Positions 45,158 to 59,400 of a stretch of DNA of 64,000 nt are shown here, in pieces. The first letter of the stretch is position 1. Every line of letters starts with the position of its first letter. Source of the DNA: Membranipora membranacea (lineage: Eukaryota; Bryozoa; Gymnolaemata; Cheilostomatida; Membraniporidae). Below the pieces are notes generated by a model that did no database searches, was not told the origin of the DNA, and saw only the letters and a list, made by a program, of their open reading frames with translations. The position numbers and the translations under genes are program-made. Location of the stretch: the NCBI GenBank assembly GCA_914767715.1, contig OU612066.1, positions 16,683,001 to 16,747,000 of the forward strand. Reading direction: 5' to 3'.

Positions 45158-47452
45158 CTAAAACAAGAAATGGAATAACAGTTTATAACAGTCAGTAATG
45201 ACCAGTGCAAATATTATAATTGATAAGATTAAACAAGGCACAGGTCTGCTCAAAACCTCTGTCAGTCATCTATTGCCAGAGACTTAGATATTGGAGTAAA
45301 CCTGCGGAGCTTTTTTTACTACTGTTTTCACAGTGCAAACTCTTTTGAATTTAAAAAAACACATAGGTCAAAGCTGTCCACAACTTCATATTCATGTGGA
45401 GCAAGTTGGTATTGCCTCATTGTAGTGAATTTTGACAGTGAATATCTTACCAAGCACAATAATACACTCCATTTTACAATGCTGCAATATACTCACTTTC
45501 ATGTATTGCATTTGTTCAAGCAAGCAAGCAAGCTGTTGCTCCTTGGTTCAAGCCAAATGAATCAGTCGCCTATTTTCTAAACAATCACAGCCACAAAGTT
45601 ATCAAACGCCTAGATCCGTGCCCATTCCACAGTATGGATATTACTGTAAATTACACGTTTGATTATACAAAATTACTCACAAGTTACTGCCCTAGGTAAG
45701 TTGGCTATGCGCAATACCCTTGTACTAGGAGCGGCTCATGCAAACCTATCATTATGACTAACAACTAGCCAACGCACATCCCAATGCATTGAAAAGTCCT
45801 TGAATCAATAAAAGAAAGCTAGCTCACATTACACGAAATAGTATTATCCCTTATAACAATAGAAGGCAATTCATGCTCAGAAAGCTAACAAAAGCAGCTT
45901 AGAAGTGCGTGTGTAAAATTGATGTGTACATCAACAGGTTTTTTAATGCTAACAGGACAGGGATGTAAACACGAGCCTGATATAGCCAGTAGTGAGGGTG
46001 TAGACCAACATGAACTTCATTGTGTAGATGGCAAATTGAATAGTAATATGTTTTGTTCCTGTAACAGAAATGGACAGGAGTAGTTTCAATAGCGTTGAAA
46101 ATTTACCGAATTTGTGACGTTGTCCTACCGACACACCAATTGCTGATATGATGTAAACCATGGTGAACTAGATAATTTGGCACATATGGGAGTGGGAGCC
46201 AATGTGCGGCGGCAACAGTTTGGGGGGTTAAAACTCAGTGATCCATAAGTATTTTCTTTTTATTGCAATAAATTGCTGGTGGAGGTTTTATTCTAAACCC
46301 TCAACTATAACAATAGCAATACACTACAGTATTAACCGAGAAATCAACAGTGTCAACCGATAAATCAATGAATTGTTATCTTTTTTTAACAACATTTTAA
46401 AGACCAATGAAACCACAGTCACGTAACTAAATCCAGTAATGACATATCTGCCTGTTATAGCTGGCAATTTATGGTTATTTCCCAACTGCCAACAGTTAAT
46501 AATAAATATGAACAAGTGACAAGGGCAATTTTAAAATATATAATATAATAAAATTACCGCAAATTGAAATTGTTTGATTTTATTTTTTGATTAATGATAA
46601 CAAAGTTTCGAATAATAATAGAAAATTCAAGGAAAAATGAATAATATACCAATACAATGATAAATGTAAACTATAAACAACAAAGTGTTCAGCGGGATAC
46701 AAAAAAACACTCTTGTAAAAAAAGAATGCGTTGTGCAGAATCCCTTCACACAGCGAACAGTGCAGAAAGACTGGTCAACAGTCCATTAAACCATAATACT
46801 GACCAGGATGATGAAAAAAACAGAGTGAAAGAGGTTATTCTGAGCTTGAAATGATGTAATACTTATGTTCATAATATATATAATAGTGAAATAATAGGAA
46901 AACCTAAGAAAGCAAGCGTGAAAATATTAGGAGTTATTTCCTCATTGATAGGTCCAAAATTGGGAAGGTAACTCCTAATTATTTGTCTAAAGTTGAAAAA
47001 AAGCTAAGAACCAGCGAAGCTATCAAAACCCAGAAATTATCATTTTATTGAATATCATGAAAAGAGAGGAATACTGCTCATTGTAATTTAAAGTATTATG
47101 TACATACACAAATGAACCGTTGGTTCCATAGATAAGTTATTGTTTAGCTGTCTAAAACTGTAGGTTATTGCCGTTGCACTGGGGTCATAATTAAACCACT
47201 GCTGTCTGATAGGGTTGCAACTTGTCAATGATCAAAAGGACAAAAGCTATAATAAATACAGGTCATATTGCACAACAACCAGCGTATTGCGTAATTAATT
47301 GGATTTGTACAAAATTAGTCTATGGCAAATAATGATAATTCATCAGATCTGACAACATGGTTATTTTGGGCGGCATTACTTTAATATCCTTAACAAGAGT
47401 AGATAATAGATTAAGACTTTATAATATTTATTTAATTCTGATCTGTCAACTT
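45158..47452. other. Noncoding interval between GT92 5' side and ARID3 3' end
   Basis: AT-rich DNA with no supported exon. It should contain the GT92 promoter and 5' UTR exon and the ARID3 3' UTR. Minus-strand AATAAA occurs close after the ARID3 stop (about 47427-47432) and again near 47045. Confidence 0.55.
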
Positions 47453-50400
47453 CTACTTCTTAGCGAAGAGCACTCCCTGATAGAGTACACCATTCACTTC
47501 CATACTGACTACCACTGAGGGCTTGTCAGAGTCTCCGCTCGAGTCTATAAATAAATCAATTAAAATACATTATTATATAGAATAATAAGGCTGATTCGTC
47601 TTGAATGATTACTATTGACAGTTGAGAACTGAGACTGACAGTAGGAGGAAGTATGTATCTTCTGACCACGTTGCACAACTTGAATCCTATTCATAATAAA
47701 GTAATGAAAACAGGGTGAGAAGGGAAACTCAAAGGTTTAGAGAAATGTGACCTTGCAGGGGCAAAGCAATAAATATCGCACAGTATGTTGCAGCTGTTGG
47801 ATTTCCCTATTAGGTCAACGTGAGCTGGTTCTTGTTATGGACCCTTGACATAGTCTGGTATGATTGAGGTGTGACCCTGGTTCGGGCCCCATTGCTTTTC
47901 CCTTGTCCCATCCGTCATCCAACAAAATATTGATTGATTTTCATTCAAAAACTCCCTTAACAATCTCCAAAACCACCTCTGACCACAACTTTAGTGCTTA
48001 GCACTTGAGTTAGTATTATCAAAATTCCAAATAGACCATGCAACTATTTATGGCCTTAGAGAAACATGCCGGAAGGTTGGCTAATTTTAAAATCATGTAA
48101 AGGTAATCAAATGAAAATCCAAATAATTAGATTAACTTGATTGATTGAGGAAAATGAGCAGCTATTGCATAATTACATTACTTTTGAGTGGCCACAAATT
48201 CAATCAAATTAGTCATCTGAATGAGTCGCTGAATAACTTTGGATGGCTTGATGTAATCTAAAACCGTGAAATGCTAAGTGTCGCAGCTATAGATCAAGTG
48301 GAGAGACAATTATAGGGGTGCAGGTCCCTTGGGACGCTCCCTTTGCGCATGTTCTGTACTGACTTCCGGGAGATAAAGCAAATACTCTTGAGCTAGATAT
48401 TCAGCAGTGATGACAACTGGGCGAGATTAAAAGCGTTGCACTAATTTAAGAATACAAATTACTTATAGCAGGGAGGGTGCGATACCGTCCCTGCTCACAG
48501 GAAGCTATTGCGTTGCGGCTGCCGTGAGGTATCAGTTCTTACCTGTGTTGGTTATTTTGATGTGTGTGCTCGAAACATGTACGGGTGGAGAGGGGGACGA
48601 CTTCTTCATATCACAACCTTCTGTCTGCGGTGGTGATAGTCTAGATTCTATGTTGTGTTCCTGAGTATGTCTGTTTAAAGTGGGGGCGTCTCTGTAGCCT
48701 CCCTCGCTGAGTCTGAGCGGTGATATTGGTTCATTATGTCTTTCCGGTGACTCGCATCTTTGCCTCTTTGGTGAGTGAGCAGAAGGGGCGTGGCTCATGT
48801 CTGTTAGTGGGTGTGGCTTAGAGAAGGCCGATTGCTGAATGATGGGCCGGTGTAAAGCTGCTACTGGACTAGACACATTAATCGGACTCTGGCTTCTATC
48901 ATCGTCAACTACAAAATATAAGATTCGGAAACCTCTCAAAAACTGATCAGGACAAGATAAAAGATGGCAACTTCCATCAGATCCGATTAAACAAGTTTCT
49001 TCACTTTTAGAATAAGTGGCAAGTTTTCCATGTATGGAAGTTGGAGTGTCTTGAAACTGTACATGTTCTAATAATATAATGAAGCCTTTCTAGACTTGTA
49101 TCCTTAACACTTGTTTGTGCCGTTGGAATGATTTGCTAATCAAGATATTCTAGAAAAACCACACGTATTACAAGAAAACTGTTTTGCTGGTGACTCACCT
49201 GGCGATGCATTGGTAGAGGAGTGTGGTGCGGCCAGTCTGGGGTGATTCATCTGAGCTCCGAGCCCTCCGCCATTCATGTAACCATTTATCTGACTAGACA
49301 GCAGGTTGGCCATCGGGTTATTCATCATAGGGTTGAAAAATGGGTTCGCTGCTGGGAAACTCTGCGGGCTGAAATTTAAAAATATTTACCATCTATGAGT
49401 ATAAATAAGAGATGAGAACTCAAGCTTAGTTTCAAGTTGGCTTCTTTTTTTTTCAGGATATTTTTCGTTTACTTCCATAAAAGTGTGAGGTCTAGTTGCA
49501 GTATTGTTGTATATGGGCTCCATAGTGTTTTTGGGCAGCAGGTCTATATCAATACGCAGAGTGCTTGACAGTATACTATAAGTGGTTGGGGGGGGGGGGG
49601 GGAGGTCAACTTTAGAATGCTACAAAATTTCTATGTTTATTATATGATAGCTTGAGAACCTTACCTGTAGAAAGGTGGTAGAGTGCCGGGAGATGCCATA
49701 TCGTACCCGTATCCAGGTCTTCTACCTTCCCTTCTGTTTCCATCAATAGCTGCCTGTAGTTCACTGGGTGAGGAGAAACCATACTTCTCACACTCGAATG
49801 GGTAAATGTACTTCATATATCTGGAAAAAAAAGAGGAAAATAGGTTTAAAATATACCGAAATGAGATTAAAACAAAAAACTCAAAGTCGAGAGACGAATT
49901 AAGATCAATCCTATTAGTGATCCTAAGGCTTTGACCGACCGAAATCCAATTGAAGCAAAAACTGCAATCCGGGGATTATCATAGGTATTAACACCTTTTA
50001 AGGCGCACCAGAAACTTCTATTTTTCATCATTTGTACCACACCGTTACCAACTCATCAACGGTAAAAAAAATGTATGCTTCATTGGCACTGTCTACATGT
50101 CATCCCAGCCTTTGTTAAGAAGTTGATGACTACACAGTAGCTTGGGAGAAAAGTGGTTCTTTGGTTGCGGCAGGGGATTAGGGTAAAATTACATTCAGAT
50201 TAAAATACCAGACGGCAGAAGCGCAGACAAATCAAGACGTAAGATAGTGTCAAGAGCAGGCCTCGCAACCACAGAGTTGGCGAAGACAATTATTACCATT
50301 TTCATGGTTCTCCCCACAATCATGTTTTATTTTGATGAATCTCTCCAGTTATATCAAAGATTAATAACTTTTTTCAATAATCATGAATTATTAGCAAACA

Positions 50401-53400
50401 ATGATCATAGGAGAAGATACGACGCAACAAGAAAGGGCAGAGTTTCCTTTGAAAGTCACGGAAAACAAGCTGGCGGATACCAATTTCACCGACACATTTC
50501 AACACCACATTTTTAAGCCACATCAAATGTTTTATACTTTTATTAATTGCGAATAATTGTGAATTTTATATTAAATGGAAAATCTTTTCGAGAGATGTAA
50601 CAGTACGGGACCAATAAAGCGGAACTGTAAAATTGTTTTTAGTCTAGGCTGCGGTTTCACATTGACACTTACGGTTACATCAATTTTTACCAGAATACAT
50701 TAAGCAAGCTTGAAATGCCTGTAAACATTCACGGCGTTCACTTATCACCCTCCGAAATCATTCAACAAACCCCTCACAGCCTTGAAAGACATCTGCCACC
50801 TTTTGCACTGAATTCACATTAAATAACATTTAATTTAGAATTAATTATATTTGGGAGTGGTGGTAGAATAATGGATGTTCTTGCCTTCCCCAGAGGAAGG
50901 ATTATGTAAGAACTATTTGTCATACCGCCTCATGTTTTTTTGATGAAGTGAGAGCGAAAAGGGCATAAGTAAATCCAATCACTTTTATTTCGCCAGATTG
51001 TCTGGTTATCTAGGGTTTATTTCTTGGTAAGTGGATTATATTTTTGGTACCATACCGCTAGATAAATATTCCTAACCATTCGGCTTGATTTAGCGGTGTG
51101 GGGGATTAATCCACAAACACCGCCGACGACCAGCCATACAGAGGCGAGCCATGAATCACTTGGCTTCTTTGCTTGACCCCCGGATTTGAAGAGGCAGATT
51201 CAAGTTCAATATTGAGGAGTTCCTTTAACTGTACTCAAAATTGGAATGTGGCCTACATTCTCAAAAACAACAACAAACAGCTTATCTTCGCTCTGTCCAG
51301 GACCTGCTCTAGAAATATACCCACAATGCAACGTTCTACAACCTCCTGCACAACAAACCCAGCTGATCACATTCCACAGGAGATTGGTGTGGAAATCCCA
51401 GATAAGTCCTAGCAGTGTGACATGGGATACTCTCAGCTATAGATAGTGTTTTACAGGCTAAGCTGAGACTAGTGTGAGAAACACCTGTCAACTAATGCCA
51501 TCTTTAGCAGCTAAGGTCTGTAGATCTACCGGATGACTTGAACCATTCAGGTCAGCAATTCAAGAAGAGGAGGAAAAATGCTAGCTTCTGTGTGATCCAG
51601 CAACAATCCTGAGCGACTCCTGACCCCAATCAACATAAATATGGTAAGATTTTTTAGCTCCATGAATATACTCACAAAAAGCTGTCCAACATTTTCTGAT
51701 GAACATCGTTAACGAATAGGCAAATAGTCTAAGGTGGATTTGTAATCATTTAATTCTACCTTTGTCATGAGGCTACCTTTTTTTCTTTGTTACCCGCCCC
51801 CAAATAAAAGAAGCTATGTGGAAAGGCTATTTCAAATCAGACACTTACTGTGTTCTGAGTGTGAAGGCTGCACTGGTGATCGATGAGGGCAAGTTGAGAC
51901 CTTTAGTTATCTCCCTCCACAGTTTCTTGTTGATAACTTCGACTAGTCCGCCTTTACTAACGACCAGCTTGAAAAGTTTGTACATGTCAAGCGTCTGTTT
52001 AGCCATGATGGGTATTCTGTTTACTGGGGTGCCTGCAAATTAAAACATGCCATAGGTTAACCTACATAGCATTAATCTTGAAAAAACAGCTTTAAATAGA
52101 TTGTTTAAAGTAAGCCAAAATACGCAGAAATTTAACATAGGCGTGGCACTGTAATACTTTCATTACATCCATACGCCACATATAGTATTTAAATTTTTCA
52201 CTGAAAATCAGATTAATTTATTATTTCCCACAATAGAAGAAATAGATACATTGCTTTTTCTTTGTAGTTGGCGCTATGGTGTCCATGGGAAGGTAGCAGC
52301 CACACAAATCTTAAAGATCATTCAACTAACAGGTTCTCAGAAGTACATGTAGCAGCAACCGAATTTGCGACTCGCGAGCTCCAATACCTCATACGCAACA
52401 ATTTAATATAAACCTTTTCGCATAGCATCGGCATATTTGTCTACGGATTAGAGTGCAGGGAGATTTTTTATTGATACTGGCGAAGTGTTATTTTTTGATG
52501 ATCATCTCACCATAGCTAATTGATGCACTCGTGTCTTATTTCACAACACTAGCCTCGTAACTAGAAAATGATATTTTATATTATGTTATAATTATTTATG
52601 ATCAATCCTTATTATAGTTGGTTATAAAAATAACATTAATAAATTACAGGATATCACACGTCTGATTAGCCTTAGGTTCTACACTATTCGTGAATAGCTC
52701 GGGGATGTGGTGGGGCTTTCGCTGAGTTTGTCAGACTCCAGCTAAACGAGTTGAAATCGGCATCATGCAATACGATATCAATAATTGACAATATTATAAA
52801 GCGTATCATAATTTGAAGATGATGTTGTTTTATTCAATTGGTTCCAGATAGAATCAACATCTAAAGCGGGCTGACCCAAACATAATAAAGAATTGATCAG
52901 TCAGCCTATTGTTTCTCCTCATTTATTGAGATAGCCAGCCTCATACTTTTATATCCATAGTATTACTGTTGACAGATGGTTCGCTCATGGGTCAATAGCT
53001 AGCATACTCCCTTCTTGCATGTGAGTGATAACATTTAATAACTGGATTTGTCCCCCTCCAATCCACATGTACCTGACACCGCATGCAAGAAGGGATACAT
53101 AAAAACCGCACCATTATACCTCATGACCAGGTCGACAACATATTTTGTGTGTCCCGATCTTTTGGACAGTGGTCGATGGGGTTTCTCTATTAATTGATTA
53201 AAACTTAGTCAAAAACCTTTAACTGCCCTCTGAGATGAAGTTGAAGAATAATGGTCGGTTTTTGCTGTGACACTGATATTTGAATTTATGCTAGTTGGTG
53301 TTATATAATCCTGATTTAATTTTTCATAGGGGTGCAGGGGTGGCATCTTGTTATTGTTCAGTTGACAGTTTTGACCTACATCCCGTGCCTGATAAAAACA

Positions 53401-56400
53401 GATAGAAATGTTATCTCCGCTTTTCGCCTATTCCAATCATACTTTACAGTTTACACACATACAAATAATCACAACTGGTTACTCAGGTTAACACCAAACA
53501 AAATTTATATGTATGCACTTAAAAGCTATCAATCAAAGTGAGGCTGTGGCCTCTTTATAAGGTAAAAGTGTTGTGAGAGTCTACGCCAACCACAAACACC
53601 ACAAGATCCCTTCAGATGAACTATGATATTATATTATAAAAAGAATTGATTGCCAGAGGAATCTGGTAGCTTATTTTGTGGTCAATCCTGTGATATAACG
53701 ACTATAATTAAGTGACTCGAAAGGTTTACAATAAAATCTTAAGCCAGTTATTGACGACAATAAAATACCATCAGCGTAAATTAGGAGAGGGAAAAGAACG
53801 ATTTATACATAATAAACCTTGGCATTCGGAGTACATTTACTGCTGTTATCTATAAAACCTAGCCTGAGTATTCAAGGCCCAAATCTCAATTGGGTTGGAG
53901 AGGTTTGACTGAGTCCACTTTTACCAAGACTTTCTTCATGATAAAACTGTATTTCATAATATAGAATAAACATTGATTTGAAGATTATCCTGAGCTTATG
54001 TTTTATAGAACCCTGTAAGTCATGATATAAAATTGATGACAGCATGATATAAAAGAATTAACCATCACGAAATCATCGACTTTCGACATGAGCTATGAAA
54101 TCTGATTTGCTGACAGGGCAATCAAAAAGCAAGGGCAAAGCGCCTGAACTTCTTGCAACATTTCTGTTCACGAAAAAAACCTAAAAGGCTAAAGAGACCG
54201 ATTTAGTAGTTTTATTCATTTCCACATTCGATTGCAAATTGAAAATGGTAAACTGTTTTAAAAAACTGAAAATTTACATGTATGTTTCATTTAGCAGCCA
54301 ACATTATGCTGTTTTTGAATATAAACAGCCATAACTAGCAATTGCATCATGATGTATTACCAGCACCTACTTCTAAGAAAACAAAACACCTGTTTCCAAC
54401 ATAGCAAAGCAAAAATCATGTATCATATTGTGAAATTTGAGTTTACTATTCCAGCAATAAATACTACCCTAATCTACACTACCTTTGTAGTATAATTATT
54501 GATAAACAGTAGCCCAGTAATCACCTTTTGTTGTCCAGCAAATCTCTAAACTTTCTCTCTGAAGAGGGTGCACTAATTTTCAGGTGAATTAATTTTTCAA
54601 ATTGAATAATCGAAGGTGTTAATTTTAATAGACATTACCACAACAATTATTAGTCTGGTTGACCACATATTCGCCGTTGCATCAGTCCATAATTTCTGCT
54701 CAAAAAAAAAAAGCTGTGGTGGATTAAGAAGGCACTTTCACCAGTAAGTCCAGTCAAAACAAGTAAGCTAATTGGTCTGGATTTTTCTTAAACACCCGAG
54801 GGTTCCGCCGACGTGAACAATATTCTTATAATGACCGGATTGCGCCATAGGTCAAGGACACTTCCTCAACCTCGGCCGCCAGCCAGTGCATAACAACTTC
54901 TTTCCATTCATCTCACTCTTCATTTTGTGACAAGTGTTCAGACAAAAAATTAAGGTATGGTGAAGCTAGTTTAAAACACCAGAACAAGGTGTTGCACTTG
55001 CATTAATGAGCGAAAACTTTTGTGACTTACTTCTACTAACATCATTGAACTTACAGCGCAGCTTGGGTGATTTTATTGAAAACAGAGGCAACAGAAAATT
55101 TGGTCTATCAATTTCACAGAAAGGTTTGCCTCTGAAATTCTCTAAAATTGTCAAAAGTAAAAATCCCAATGATTTTCTCAAAAAGTTGTATATATAGTGG
55201 TCCTAACTAGCTCGGAGCACTTTTACAGTCGGTCAGTTTTGGGCCCTTGTACGCTCAAATAATGGGGCCCTCATCACTGGAAATCTAGCTGGCTAATTTG
55301 ATGACAATAGGTTCCAGAACAATAGCCTAATAATTACAATGGATTTTAACAATTTTATACAATGTCTTCTAATTTATTCAAGGCATGCAAAGTCGTATAA
55401 GATCAAACAGAAAGCAAATTCAATTCCAAATTCCATTTCAGTATCTCAGGCCTTTCCCGTTGCATGGCTTGAGTTGTGACTTCCGACCTAAATTACTTGT
55501 ACCTCTTTTAACATAATCAATTTAACACCAAAAAGGAAAACAAAACGATAGTAAAACACACGTGACCCACCCAGGCTGCTAATAGTAACAATATCTACAT
55601 CATGAAGAGATGTCTGTTGGCTATCAAAAGCCTGCAAATCATCAAGCCAGAGCTGGAATGAAAATCTAATTTGCTAGTTTTTTATACAGCAATTAGCAAA
55701 TCATGATTACAATACATAACAGATGTGTAGTATCAATCTTTAGCTCTATAATTATTTGACTGATATACAATTACAATGAGAGATCCGATGCTCTCCCATA
55801 CATAAATACATCGCTGTAATTCACCCAAAGCAGTGTTGCTTTGATTACTGACATAATAAAATATAAATTTCATTGCCATTATACATTATAGTGATTATAT
55901 TAGTTAGATAAAATGTGTTATAGTTCCATTATAGGCTAATTATTATTAATAAGGCTAGCTGTTATATTTGCGATTTAGTTACTGGCCGATTGATGTTTTA
56001 TATAGACTGTTATGGGGCGCGGACGTGTTTTCTTTATGGCAGATCCAGTAATTGCCTGGAACTCCTCATGCACTTGCTTGTAGGGCTGATAAATAAAAGC
56101 TATTCAGGGGGAGTGTAGGTTGTTCACCTATTAATGAGGCCGTCTGGAGGTCCAACTAGTTCTCAAAATCATAAGTTTGAAAGATGAAGCCAGAAAAAAT
56201 GATAAGTATCATGATAGAGACATTTAGTTGTGGTGGATAAAATAATATGTTTGGGGACAACTCCTAAGAACAAAAGAGCAGCTTGCTTTTGCTTCAGAAA
56301 TTCTTAAATTGTCCCAATCTGAGACTGGAAGAACCTCCTAACTGTAATTTAGGCCACAGGCAAGTCATCAAAGTCTTGAAGTCCCCATCTTTTTTCCAAA

Positions 56401-59400
56401 ACTACAGCAGTCATTTTGTCCTAGATTACCAATCTTTAAAATTAGTCCATGCTACACACAGATTTCTCATAAGTTTTCTCACCTCTTTTCTGCATATAAG
56501 CGAAAAGCTCATCAAGGAACTCCCTTCTATCTGGCTCATCTCCCAACTCATAAAGCTGGAAATAGAATAATACAAAAACTTAATTTAACCATTTTCTGAA
56601 CAAACGGCACATACAATAGGCGTATTTGTAAGCTTGTTTGATGGCTTGCGGCTTTACCTACTGACATACAAAACAAGAACGCTGAGCAATTTATATCTAT
56701 GCTTCTTTTGCACAACGGAAAACTTTATTAAGTCTTGCTGTCGAGAAAGAAAAGTCAAGTGAGAGTCACCATAGTAAGAGTTATCCATACCAGGGTTAGT
56801 TCAAATTTTGAGAAAAGTATGAGCTTAAAATTACACCACATCCAGAAAATCCTAATTTCCTTTATTCTACTGAAATGATATGTTAATCTGATTTCAACAT
56901 TTGAGCTTCATTGTCACAGTCCGCATGATATTTCCAAAATGAAACATATTGGCGTTCGAGACGCTCCAATATATATACATCATATACATTTATAGCCAGA
57001 GTAGGCAATGCCAGCAGAGAACACCAGTATGTTTTTGTACAAGATGCTTGTTTACAACCATTGAAAGCATGGTGCCTAAAATAATTATTGCTGATTTTAA
57101 GGATTTACCAATCATCAATTATCGTTTTGTATGATTTTCTCAAAATATTGACTTTCTGTTAATGACTAAAATTGTGTTTACAATTCATTACCCAATGGAA
57201 TTTCTTTTACTTTCTTTCTGGAGTAAATGCAAAGAGTGAAATGTTCACAATGAGCAAGACATCTGTCATTTGAATGACTGAACAAAGACAAAGCATTATC
57301 AACAGCTTGACTTCTATACAAAGTCATTAAAATTAAGAAGATTTAGTCTATTTCTTGCCATTGAATTATTTATTGAATATAGGAATTAAATTTTATCTGA
57401 AAGACAAACTTTTATTGTGATGTCTATGATATTATGTATAATGGATTAGTTATTAAGTCAATTTGTAACTCTCCCAAGTGAGACTCATGGCAATAAAAGG
57501 ATACACAGACTTATTTCAATTTAAGATAATGGGCATATGTGTTAAAATCAACAGCAATGTACTTTAAACAAGTTTAAATCTTGTTATTATTGTTACCAGA
57601 TATGTTGTTTATCTCAGCTGGTTCCCAAGGTTTAGATGAAAGGATCGGGAAAGCTGTAAATGTTTGACCAGCAGTGAATTTGAAAGAGATGCAAAACAGC
57701 TATGAGAAATTTTCAGCTTTCCATCCAAATCAAAACTCGATTTCATAGTTATCTGACCATAATTTGTCATGCCAAAGAATTATAAATTCAGTATCTCTCT
57801 ATTTGGTAGCTGGTACTTTTTCAGTGAAATTACACTTTTAATCTATACATAAGATGTTACATAACTACTCATTTTCAGCTTCCCTGGCAGTAATATCGAC
57901 CATCTTGGGTATAATTTGGCGAGGTATTAATCCAGAGAATAATCTTAGCTAATTGCTGTACCAATTCAACTGCCGAGAGTAACCATGCCACAGGCTGTCA
58001 TTACCTGAGCTCACAAATTGCCTACTATATTTATAATCCACCATTTATGGTACTGTAGTAATAGGGGGTAGTGCTGTAATTTACATGAGAATTAATTAAG
58101 ACACCATAATCACAAAGCATCAAGGGCAGACCCATTTGTAGCCTAAACTACTTGTTCTGTGTCTGAAGGCCACATGTAGTTTTCTAACTGTGTCATCGTG
58201 TAGTACATATCATAGTATCTAGGTGACAAAAAATGGTGACATGCTCAATGCCCTTAAATGAGACAGCGTGTCATAATTAATGGTTAATCCATAAAGGCTG
58301 CCACACAGAGTCAAAATCTTAGAAACAGTCGTCTTAATCTCTGGGATAATATGATGATATCAATTATACAGATCATTAGGCAACTCATATTTTATCATGC
58401 AAAAAAACAAGTGCAAATTTATTCAGTGATCATGATCTGTTCTGGGCTCCCATGTAGGCAAGCAAAGTATGTGCGAGCACTGTGTGAAACCTCACACATT
58501 GTATCCATCAAACTAAATCGCTGACAGTTGGTTGGCAAGATCCACTCGATTCATTGACTAATAATGTTTATGTTTGTGGAATTTTCAGATGTCCTTATTT
58601 ATGTCAGTTGATTAAACAAAATCAACCTACAGTGGGTGAAAATAATGGGCAAGATTAAAGATTGGCCACCAAAAATTAATTGGTAGTAGATGTTATAATT
58701 TATGTGTTAAACCGAATCAAACGATCACTAGGTGTTTTATGATGCATTATTCTGGTTCCACTTTACCACACAAAAACAATTTGGACTCATAGTGTCAAAA
58801 ATTGTTGAAAACGATCACAGGCTTTTGATATTGTCTCAAATACTGCACTAAGGATATTTATGATCATCAAAATAGCAATAATCGCCTTTAAATTGCTGAA
58901 GTTCTACTGTATAAGACTTTTGCTGTCTGTTCACAACCTGTGACAAATTGTAACCCACAATGGAGATATCAAAAGTAATAGCTTGGGTTTGAAGATTGTT
59001 GACAAACCTGTTTGAATTGTTCCTCATAAGTCCACTGGCTGCCCGCTGACGGTACATGGTTGGGTGAGAGGCTCTCTAGCTTACTGTCTCCGTCTTCGCT
59101 GCCTTCTGGAGAATGGCTAGGTCTCACAGGTGATATGGTCCTCTGCTGCTGTTGTCCGGCTGCTGCCAGCATTTGCTGCTGCTCTTGAAGAGCTGCCAGC
59201 TGATTAAAGTAATCTAACTTTGGTCTGACAGATTGCAAAGAGAGCAGAGCTTCCCTTCTCAGCATTTCCGCTGCCATAGGATTGTCTGACATAGCTGCTG
59301 CCCTTAGCTTGTGATAATTGGCTAATTGTTCTGTGAGAAGCTGGGCGTCGGGTGACCCACCCGTAACTGCCTCATGCTTCAGTTTGTCTAGGATTTCTCT